Part shown: positions 1 through 5,646 of the stretch, piece after piece
Numbering within the stretch: position 1 is the stretch's first letter
Layout of the letters: every line of letters starts with the position of its first letter
From: Lachnospiraceae bacterium UBA7182
GTDB lineage: Bacteria; Bacillota; Clostridia; Lachnospirales; Lachnospiraceae
Reading direction: 5' to 3'
Length of the DNA: 13,273 bases
Assembly (NCBI GenBank): GCA_002491115.1
Contig: DKVI01000020.1
Span: 1-13,273 of the forward strand
The notes under the pieces: generated by a model
The model's database searches: none
What the model was told of the DNA's origin: nothing
Seen by the model: the letters and a program-made list of their open reading frames with translations, nothing else
Made by a program: the position numbers and the translations under genes

Positions 1-553
1 ATTGAGAAATAGATGACCCCGAGAGGGGACGAGAATCTTTCCCACATTTATTTATCAATGAATGTTACAGAATTGAGAAATAGATGACCCCGAGAGGGGA
101 CGAGAATGATCAGCTGGGATCTGGGACTGGAATTTTATTTTATTGAGAAATAGATGACCCCGAGAGGGGACGAGAACAAAAAGAAAAGAAAGGAGGGGCT
201 TATCCATGAATAAGATTGAGAAATAGATGACCCCGAGAGGGGACGAGAACTGTTTACTTGCCGTTTTGCTTCGGCAATGACTTCATTGATTGAGAAATAG
301 ATGACCCCGAGAGGGGACGAGAACAAAAAATTTCTCAAATAAATCTGTTCCTCATTTTTGTTAATATTGAGAAATAGATAACCCCGCGAGGGGACGAGAT
401 TCCCGATATGTATTGCTTGTTTGGGACTTTGGCTTGGATTGAGATGTAGATAACCCCGGAAGGGGACGAAAACATGTGTGGCGTTCATGCAAACATTGTT
501 GAAATAAGTCTCTTTTTCATTGGGATACAGATAACCCCGCGAGGGGACAAGCG
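1..553 (+). CRISPR. Type III-A-like CRISPR array, 8 repeats and 7 complete spacers, open at the left edge
   Basis: Repeats of 35 bp lie at 1-35, 72-106, 142-176, 215-249, 289-323, 366-400, 438-472 and 519-553. Spacers between them are 36, 35, 38, 39, 42, 37 and 46 bp. Repeats 1-5 are identical; repeats 6, 7 and 8 differ from them at 3, 6 and 8 positions. Each repeat carries a CCCC-GNRA-GGGG hairpin followed by ACGAGAA or a variant. The base just after the repeat is always C or T, so the true repeat may be 36 bp. The 3' end matches the ACGAGAAC crRNA tag known from S. epidermidis type III-A (recalled, not searched). That predicts rightward transcription, toward cas1. The array starts at base 1, so more repeats and the leader probably lie to the left. 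Confidence 0.97.
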
Positions 554-589
554 TCAGAGACGTTATTTCTATTTGTTATTAATCTTTTT

Positions 590-624
590 ATTGAGATGAA
601 GCTGTCACCAAAAAGAGATAAAGT
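590..624 (+). repeat. Probable decayed ninth CRISPR repeat
   Basis: This segment begins ATTGAGATGAAG, close to the start of repeat 7 (ATTGAGATGTAG). It sits exactly one normal spacer length (36 bp, 554-589) after repeat 8. About 20 of 35 positions match the consensus. The hairpin is destroyed: neither the CCCC nor the GGGG arm is intact. It continues the decay trend of repeats 6-8. The match is weak beyond the first dozen bases, so chance similarity in an A-rich stretch is possible. Confidence 0.5.
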
Positions 625-630
625 TATTAA
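602..630 (+). promoter_or_regulatory. Weak candidate promoter for cas1
   Basis: CTGTCA at 602-607 and TATTAA at 625-630 are 17 bp apart, and each matches its sigma-A consensus at four of six positions. It lies inside the decayed repeat, and transcription would begin just before the cas1 ribosome site at 638-643. No stronger promoter is visible between the array and cas1. The cas operon could instead be served by read-through of the array transcript. Confidence 0.25.
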
Positions 631-651
631 ATTTTTCAGGAGAAAATGTAT

Positions 652-1656
652 ATGAGTTACCTCTATATTTGCGAGCAGGGCGCGACTGTTAGCGTGTCTG
701 CAAACCGTTTTCATGTGGATTACAGGGATGGTATGAGAAAAAGCATACCTGTTGAGACGCTTGAAGTAATTGAAATTTTTGGAAAGGTTCAAATGACAAC
801 TCAATGTATAGGGGAGTGTTTGAAACGCGGAATTAATGTAATCTTTTATTCTACTTATGGTGCATATTTTGGGCGTCTGATTTCAACAAATCATGTAAAT
901 GTGGCGAGACAGCGCAAGCAGGCGGAACTGGGAACTAATAAAAAATTCTGCCTAGACTTTTCAAAAAGTATTATTAATGCCAAAATCCGAAATCAGATTG
1001 TTATTTTACGCAGATATGCCAGAACGGGAAAATGTGATATTGACCGCCCTGTTGTAGAAATGAAGTGCATGGCAAAAAAAGTTTTGGACAGTGCAGCTGT
1101 TGATCAGGTGATGGGATATGAGGGGAATGCAGCCAGAATATATTTTGATATGTTGGGGAAATTGATCAATCCGGAATTTTCTTTTAAAAGGAGATCCAGA
1201 AGGCCGCCGTTGGATCCGTTTAATTCTATGATAAGCCTGGGATATTCAATAATTATGAATGAGATATATGGAAAGCTGGAAGCGAAAGGATTAAATCCGT
1301 ACTTCGGATTTATGCACAGCGACAGGGAGAAACATCCTACGTTAGCCAGTGACCTTATGGAAGAATGGCGGGCGGTTCTGATTGATGCCACTGCTTTGAG
1401 CATTTTGAACGGGCATGAGCTCAATCGGGAAGACTTTTATACAGATATCGATGAACCAGGAGTCTTTCTTACGAAAGAAGCGTTTAAGATTTACATACAA
1501 AAATTAGAAAATAAATTCAGATCAGATAATAAATATCTTTCTTATGTGGATTATACAGTAAGTTTTCGCCGTGCTTTGGATTTGCAGATCGGGCAACTGG
1601 TGAAAGCGATTGAGACGGAAGACGTGGCTGCATACATGCCGGTTTTGATCAGGTGA
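652..1656 (+). CDS. cas1: CRISPR-associated endonuclease Cas1
   Basis: Cas1 is the metal-dependent integrase that, with Cas2, inserts new spacers at the leader end of the array. The protein has a short beta-rich N-terminal region starting SYLYICEQGATVS and the all-helical catalytic C-terminal domain. The three metal ligands are visible: Glu in GYEGNAARIYF, His in FGFMHS and Asp in SDLMEEWR (about residues 157, 222 and 234 from this start). Its 334 aa is normal for the family, and there is no fused reverse transcriptase. An ATG at 646 is only 2 nt from the AGGAGA at 638-643, whereas the ATG at 652 is 8 nt away, so I prefer 652. It is the first gene of a cas1-cas2-csm6 operon, and cas2 follows after 4 bp. 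The region is AT-rich compared with the genes right of 3363. Confidence 0.96.
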   Translation: MSYLYICEQGATVSVSANRFHVDYRDGMRKSIPVETLEVIEIFGKVQMTTQCIGECLKRGINVIFYSTYGAYFGRLISTNHVNVARQRKQAELGTNKKFCLDFSKSIINAKIRNQIVILRRYARTGKCDIDRPVVEMKCMAKKVLDSAAVDQVMGYEGNAARIYFDMLGKLINPEFSFKRRSRRPPLDPFNSMISLGYSIIMNEIYGKLEAKGLNPYFGFMHSDREKHPTLASDLMEEWRAVLIDATALSILNGHELNREDFYTDIDEPGVFLTKEAFKIYIQKLENKFRSDNKYLSYVDYTVSFRRALDLQIGQLVKAIETEDVAAYMPVLIR

Positions 1657-1660
1657 CAGG

Positions 1661-1978
1661 ATGGAAAATTATTTTTGGCATACAGAAGAAACAATACAGG
1701 AAAAGAAGGTGTATTTTCTTGTGATTTATGATATTGTAGATAATAAGCGCAGAGTGGCTTTTGCGAAAAAAATGAGCGGTTATGGTTTTCGGGTACAAAA
1801 GTCTGCATTTGAGGCATTGATATCGGAACGATTGTATAAAAAATTATTACAGGAAATTCCCAAGCTTATATGTTCCCAGGAAGATAGTGTCAGAGTCTAT
1901 AGGATAACCGGAAATGGTGAGGTCAGTCTGTTTGGAGTAAATGAGTTAATTAAAAATGAAGAAGTTATTATTATATAG
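1661..1978 (+). CDS. cas2: CRISPR-associated endoribonuclease/adaptation protein Cas2
   Basis: Cas2 forms the dimeric core of the Cas1-Cas2 spacer integration complex. The ferredoxin-like fold shows as a first strand YFLVIYDIVDNKRR with the conserved Asp (YDI, residue 24), then a helix and GFRVQKSAFEALI, then DSVRVYRI. At 105 aa it is slightly long, because about 16 residues precede the usual first strand. A GTG at 1709 with AGGA at 1698-1701 would give a more typical 89-aa protein, so the start is uncertain. The ATG used here is preceded by AGGTGA at the end of cas1. The gene lies 4 bp after cas1 and 12 bp (or 9 bp, by start choice) before csm6, which indicates one transcript. Confidence 0.94.
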   Translation: MENYFWHTEETIQEKKVYFLVIYDIVDNKRRVAFAKKMSGYGFRVQKSAFEALISERLYKKLLQEIPKLICSQEDSVRVYRITGNGEVSLFGVNELIKNEEVIII

Positions 1979-1990
1979 AGGAGGAAAATG

Positions 1991-3331
1991 ATGAATCAGA
2001 TTATACTGTTTTCGCCGGTAGGAGGAACCGACCCTATATCTTCATCAAACAACAAAGACGGTTCATTACTGCACATATGCCGTGTATATCGCCCATCAAA
2101 AGTAATTATGTATATGTCACAGGAAATGCTGGAAAATCAGGCTAAGGATGACAGATACAGATATTGCCTGGACCGCCTTGCGAAAGATCAGGGAAGAAAA
2201 ATGGAATATGAAATCATTGAAAGAAAGGAACTGTCGGATGTACAGGAATTTGATTATTTTTACCAAGATTTCAGGAAGATTATAGAAAATATTATTTCGT
2301 CTATGGATGACAGCGATTCATTGCTTTTAAATGTTTCTTCAGGTACTCCGGCGATGAAGAGCGGCCTTTTGGTGTTAAAGACGCTGGGAGAGTTTCCGTG
2401 TACATTGATACAGGTGACTACGCCTGTGCGCAGGATGAATGAACACAGGCATACAGATTATGATGTGGAAGCTTTATGGGAAGCGGATGAGGATAACAAA
2501 GACGGATTTGAGAACCGGTGCCATGAAGTGAAATGCCCTACATTGTCGCTGATCAAACAGGAGGAAATGATTAAACAGCATATTTCAGTCTATGATTACG
2601 GTGCGGCTGTCTCTGTAGCTAAGAAAATGTCTGCTGAATCTACAAAAAAATATTTATGCCTGCTTCAGCTTGCAGAGGCAAGGATTCTTTTGGATTTTAC
2701 TGCAGTTGACAGGCTCTTACCAAGATGCGAGGGCTTTTCACTTCCGGTACAGAACAAGGAAAAGAGAAAATATTTTGAATATGCGTTAAATTTACATATA
2801 AAACAAAAAAGGTCGGAGTATGCAGATTTTATACGGGCGATTACTCCTTTGATTGTGGATTTGTTTGAGATTATTTTAAGGGAACAATGTGATTTGGATA
2901 TAAGGGAATACACATGGACAGATAAGAAAAAAAGTGATAAAAATGGTGTTTTAAAGTGGGATAAAAATAAGCTGAAAGGAACGGATATCCTCAAAAAGCT
3001 GGAAGAAAAATTTAAGGATTTTAAATATGGCCCTGTTTATTCCTCTCATCTCCAACCTTTGATAGATGCTTATTCTAAAAATAATAATATGAAACAACAG
3101 GTGGAAAAGCTGCGGGATGTGGAAGAAAAAATTCGTAATCTGGCGGCGCATCAAATTGTCTCAATTACGGATGACACAATAAAGAAACTCACAGATCTTT
3201 CAAGTAAACAGGTTATGGACAGAATAAAGTGGATATTTTTAAATACCAATATGGGCGTTAAGCAAAAAGATTTCGATTCCTATGACGAGCTGAATAGAGT
3301 CATTGAGAGCGCAATGAAAAGCAATTACTGA
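1991..3331 (+). CDS. csm6: Type III-A CRISPR ancillary RNase Csm6 (CARF-HEPN)
   Basis: Csm6 is a dimeric, non-specific RNase switched on by cyclic oligoadenylate made by Cas10 when the Csm complex binds target RNA. The N-terminal CARF domain (about residues 1-170) opens with IILFSPVGGTDPIS and has the ligand-loop motif LLNVSSGTPAMKSG near residues 112-125. The C-terminal HEPN domain holds the catalytic motif RNLAAH (R and H about 382 and 387) after a helical linker. Its 446 aa is normal for full-length Csm6, with no frameshift. AGGAGG at 1979-1984 lies 6 nt before the ATG at 1991 and 3 nt before an in-frame ATG at 1988; either may be used. No cas10, csm2-5 or cas6 lies between cas2 and this gene. 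The ligand (cA6 is usual for firmicute Csm6) cannot be read from sequence alone. Confidence 0.95.
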   Translation: MNQIILFSPVGGTDPISSSNNKDGSLLHICRVYRPSKVIMYMSQEMLENQAKDDRYRYCLDRLAKDQGRKMEYEIIERKELSDVQEFDYFYQDFRKIIENIISSMDDSDSLLLNVSSGTPAMKSGLLVLKTLGEFPCTLIQVTTPVRRMNEHRHTDYDVEALWEADEDNKDGFENRCHEVKCPTLSLIKQEEMIKQHISVYDYGAAVSVAKKMSAESTKKYLCLLQLAEARILLDFTAVDRLLPRCEGFSLPVQNKEKRKYFEYALNLHIKQKRSEYADFIRAITPLIVDLFEIILREQCDLDIREYTWTDKKKSDKNGVLKWDKNKLKGTDILKKLEEKFKDFKYGPVYSSHLQPLIDAYSKNNNMKQQVEKLRDVEEKIRNLAAHQIVSITDDTIKKLTDLSSKQVMDRIKWIFLNTNMGVKQKDFDSYDELNRVIESAMKSNY

Positions 3332-3362
3332 AATTGGCGTGATATAAAAGGAGACTATAAAT

Positions 3363-3833
3363 ATGCATAAGAAAAAATGTTACATAAAGTCGCCGGTAGG
3401 CGAACTGGAGCTGATGGAGGACGAACAGGGCATCTGCGGCCTTTCATTCGGGCATACGGACGAAGAAGCAAAAGAGGAAGATACGCCGCTTCTTCTGGAA
3501 GCGAAAAAGCAGTTGGAGGAATATTTCGAGGGGAAGCGGAAGAAATTCGAGCTGCCGCTTTCCCTGCACGGAACCGATTTCCAGATGCGGGACTGGCAGG
3601 CACTTCTTGCCATTCCTTATGGAGAGACGCGCAGTTACGGAGAGATCGCGAAAACCATCGGCTCTCCCAAAGGAAGCCGGGCGGTGGGGATGGCCAATCG
3701 TAATAATCCGGTGGCAATCATCGTTCCCTGCCATCGGGTGATCGGTTCCGACGGCAAACTGACAGGCTACGCAGGAAAAAACAAAGCGTTGGATATCAAA
3801 GCATATCTTCTGAAACTGGAGGGGGCATTATGA
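3363..3833 (+). CDS. ogt: Methylated-DNA--protein-cysteine S-methyltransferase (Ogt/MGMT family)
   Basis: This protein repairs O6-alkylguanine (and O4-alkylthymine) by transferring the alkyl group irreversibly to its own cysteine. The acceptor is in VPCHRVIG (C123). Upstream are the family segments DFQMRDWQALLAIPYGETRSYGEIA, which covers the helix-turn-helix that binds the minor groove, and SRAVGMANRNNP with the arginine finger R106. Downstream is the closing TGYAGKNKALDIKAYLLKLEG. It has 156 aa, typical for the short bacterial form without an Ada regulatory domain. AAGGAG lies just ahead of the ATG. It starts 31 bp after csm6 with no terminator visible between, but its base composition is clearly higher in GC. 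It overlaps the next gene by 4 bp (ATGA), so the two are translationally coupled. Confidence 0.95.
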   Translation: MHKKKCYIKSPVGELELMEDEQGICGLSFGHTDEEAKEEDTPLLLEAKKQLEEYFEGKRKKFELPLSLHGTDFQMRDWQALLAIPYGETRSYGEIAKTIGSPKGSRAVGMANRNNPVAIIVPCHRVIGSDGKLTGYAGKNKALDIKAYLLKLEGAL

Positions 3834-4747
3834 AGTATCTGGTGATCGGATCCGGAGGAACCGGCGGATGTATCGGGGCTTATATGACAGAGGCAAAAAA
3901 GGATGTGACCATGATCGCGCGAGGGGCGCATTTAAAAGCCATGCAAAAAGACGGACTTCGTATGGAAACGACCAAAAAGGGAAACTATATTATCAAACCG
4001 GTTAAAGCGTCAACGATGGAACAATATGAGGAACATCCGGATGTGATCTTTGTCTGTGTCAAAGGATATTCGCTGGAAGAAACCGTTCCCTTTATCCGCC
4101 GGGTGGCAAAGCCGGAAACCATAGTGATTCCTATACTGAACCTGTACGGAACCGGCGGGAAACTCCAGGAGAAACTTCCCGGCCTTTTGGTGACGGACGG
4201 ATGCATCTACATCGCGGCGGAGATCAAAGAGCCGGGATGCCTGTGGCAGAACGGGGATATTTTCCGGGTTGTGTTTGGCGTGCGGAATCCTTCCGAGTAC
4301 AGAGCAGAACTTGCGCAGATCAAAAAAGACCTGGACGACAGCGGGATTACCGGCATTTTATCCGATCATATACAAAGAGACGCCCTTCAGAAATTTTCCT
4401 ATGTCTCTCCGGCGGCGGCCTGCGGGCAGTATTATGACGCCATGGCGGGGGAGATGCAGAAGCCGGGAGAAATCCGTGACATGTTCGCATCGCTGATTCA
4501 TGAGATCGACCTTCTGGCCGCCGCCATGGGGATTCACTTTGAAGTGGATCTTGTGAAAACGAACCTGGAGATTCTGGACAGCCTGACAGCGGAAGCGTCC
4601 ACTTCCATGCAAAGAGGTGTGAAGAAAGGAAAGGCGTCCGAAATGGACGGGCTGATTTTTGAGGTAGTCCGTCTGGGCAGGCGGTACGGCGTAGCGCTTC
4701 CCGTCTATGAAAAAGTTGCGGAAGAACTGAAAAGAAGAGGATTTTGA
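3830..4747 (+). CDS. Ketopantoate reductase family (PanE/ApbA) oxidoreductase
   Basis: The family reduces 2-dehydropantoate to pantoate with NADPH in pantothenate/CoA synthesis, though many paralogues act on other 2-keto acids. The N-terminal Rossmann fold has the glycine motif VIGSGGTGGCIG (residues 5-16) and the segment VIPILNLYG with the conserved Asn104. The C-terminal helical domain has the candidate catalytic lysine K188 in DALQKFSYVSP and the family end motif SMQRGVKKGKASEMDGL with Glu271. At 305 aa the length is typical. The lysine surroundings differ from the usual KLxxN pattern, and no other pantothenate gene is near. I therefore give the family and not panE itself. It is coupled to ogt by a 4-bp overlap, an association without an obvious functional link. 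Confidence 0.85.
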   Translation: MKYLVIGSGGTGGCIGAYMTEAKKDVTMIARGAHLKAMQKDGLRMETTKKGNYIIKPVKASTMEQYEEHPDVIFVCVKGYSLEETVPFIRRVAKPETIVIPILNLYGTGGKLQEKLPGLLVTDGCIYIAAEIKEPGCLWQNGDIFRVVFGVRNPSEYRAELAQIKKDLDDSGITGILSDHIQRDALQKFSYVSPAAACGQYYDAMAGEMQKPGEIRDMFASLIHEIDLLAAAMGIHFEVDLVKTNLEILDSLTAEASTSMQRGVKKGKASEMDGLIFEVVRLGRRYGVALPVYEKVAEELKRRGF

Positions 4748-4755
4748 CAAAATAG

Positions 4756-4775
4756 TTATTGACATATGTCAATAA
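4756..4775. promoter_or_regulatory. Perfect 20-bp palindrome overlapping the -35 box (candidate operator)
   Basis: TTATTGACATATGTCAATAA reads the same on both strands and contains the -35 hexamer TTGACA at 4759-4764. A dimeric regulator bound here would block RNA polymerase. The gene it controls starts with a DUF134 helix-turn-helix domain, so autoregulation is the simplest inference. Confidence 0.7.
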
Positions 4776-4786
4776 TGAGTTATAAT
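4759..4786 (+). promoter_or_regulatory. Strong sigma-A promoter for the DUF134-NifX gene
   Basis: A consensus TTGACA at 4759-4764 and a consensus TATAAT at 4781-4786 are separated by 16 bp. Transcription should begin near 4793, about 25 nt before the start codon at 4818. Both hexamers match six of six, so the gene is probably highly expressed unless repressed through the overlapping palindrome. Confidence 0.85.
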
Positions 4787-4817
4787 AAGATCATAGACGG
4801 CAGTCGGAGGTATGAGG

Positions 4818-5585
4818 ATGCCAAGACCATGCAAAAGAAGACATATCTGTGCAGAACCGGCCTGCGCGCATTTTGCGCCCCAGAGCGGCAGGATGCCATG
4901 CCGGCAGAAGGTCACCATGAGCCTGGATGAATTTGAATGCATCCGCCTGATGGATCTGGAACATCTGACCCAGGAGCAGTGCGCGGCCCAGATGCAGGTG
5001 GCGCGCACGACGGTGCAGGCGATTTACAGCAGCGCCAGGGAAAAGCTGGCGGACTGCCTGGTGCATGCGAAGGAGTTGCGCATTGAGGGCGGCCATTATA
5101 CATTGTGCGAACAGGGCGGCAGATGCTGCCGGAAGCATTGCATGGAAGCTGCCGAAAATCAGGAGAGAAAAGGAGATTATAAGACGATGAAGATTGGGGT
5201 TACTTACGAAAACGGACAGATTTTCCAGCATTTCGGGCATACGGAACAGTTTAAAATCTATGATGTGCAGGATGGCAAGGTAGTGTCCTCCGAGGTGGTG
5301 GACACCAACGGAAGCGGCCATGGAGCGCTGGCAGGCTTTTTACAGGAACATCAGATCGAGGTTCTGATCTGCGGCGGCATCGGCGGCGGAGCCCGCAACG
5401 CGCTGGCGGCGGCAGGTATTCAGCTTTACGGCGGCGTGTCCGGCAGTGCGGACGCAGCGGTGGAAGCGCTGTTGAAAAATGAGCTTGTGTATAATCCGGA
5501 TGAGATGTGCAGCCATCATGACGAGCATCATGGAGACTGCGGAAGCCACGGATGCGGCGGACATGGCCACACCTGCGGTTCATAA
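4818..5585 (+). CDS. DUF134 helix-turn-helix / NifX-type (dinitrogenase Fe-Mo cofactor biosynthesis) fusion protein
   Basis: Two domains are joined. Residues 1 to about 95 are a DUF134 DNA-binding domain: it starts MPRPCKRRHIC, has MSLDEFECIRLMDLEHLTQEQCAAQM and ends LRIEGGHYTL. From about residue 124 there is a NifX/NifB-C/DiNase-type domain (MKIGVTYENGQIFQHFGHTEQFKIYDV, then LICGGIGGGARNALAAAGIQLYGGVSGSADAAVEALL), a fold that binds Fe-S/Mo cofactor intermediates in relatives. The last 25 or so residues are rich in His and Cys and look metal-binding; a Cys cluster (CEQGGRCCRKHC) follows the first domain. No nif genes are present, so nitrogen fixation is not implied. The ATG at 4818 is 7 nt from GGAGG (4806-4810); the ATG at 4812 is only 1 nt away. 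AGGAG at 5171-5175 precedes Met at 5187, a possible internal start. Confidence 0.9.
   Translation: MPRPCKRRHICAEPACAHFAPQSGRMPCRQKVTMSLDEFECIRLMDLEHLTQEQCAAQMQVARTTVQAIYSSAREKLADCLVHAKELRIEGGHYTLCEQGGRCCRKHCMEAAENQERKGDYKTMKIGVTYENGQIFQHFGHTEQFKIYDVQDGKVVSSEVVDTNGSGHGALAGFLQEHQIEVLICGGIGGGARNALAAAGIQLYGGVSGSADAAVEALLKNELVYNPDEMCSHHDEHHGDCGSHGCGGHGHTCGS
5171..5189 (+). promoter_or_regulatory. Possible internal ribosome site and start codon for the NifX-type domain
   Basis: AAAGGAG ends at 5175, and ATG at 5187-5189 begins MKIGVTYENGQ, the natural first residues of a stand-alone NifX-type protein. The spacing is 11 nt, a little long but usable. It may be a relic of two fused genes or may still produce the second domain alone. 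Confidence 0.4.
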
Positions 5586-5597
5586 CAGAGAAAAATG

Positions 5598-5637
5598 ACT
5601 GCCGGCATATCCTTTTATGAGGAGTGCCGGCAGTTTT
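5598..5637. terminator. Bidirectional rho-independent terminator
   Basis: ACTGCCGGCA at 5598-5607 pairs perfectly with TGCCGGCAGT at 5625-5634 around a 17-nt loop. On the plus strand TTTT follows (5634-5637). On the minus strand the stem is followed by a T-run, the complement of AAAAA at 5591-5595. It lies between two convergent genes (ends 5585 and 5647) and can stop both. Confidence 0.88.
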
Positions 5638-5646
5638 ATGTCGGGG

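Noticed and set aside
330..338. ATTTCTCAA in spacer 5 is the reverse complement of TTGAGAAAT in the repeat
   Set aside because: Nine matching bases in an AT-rich stretch of several hundred bases are not surprising, and no matching feature occurs in other spacers. An anti-repeat RNA (tracrRNA) is not expected in type III.
135..804. Minus-strand open frames of 117 and 95 aa across the array and the start of cas1
   Set aside because: They are translations of the CRISPR repeats (the recurring SSPLGVIYFSI pattern) and of the antisense of cas1, without a supported ribosome site or family.
3363..3833. ogt as part of the CRISPR system because it follows csm6 by 31 bp
   Set aside because: Base composition changes at the junction, the protein is an ordinary DNA repair enzyme, and it is coupled to the following non-CRISPR gene.
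4201..4772. Long open frames in other frames and on the minus strand over the PanE-like gene
   Set aside because: They are shadows of a GC-rich coding region; the plus-strand frame has clear Rossmann and C-terminal family motifs.
4818..5585. Reading the NifX-type domain as evidence of nitrogen fixation
   Set aside because: No nifH, nifD, nifK, nifE, nifN or nifB is present; NifX/DiNase-type domains are common in non-diazotrophic anaerobes.
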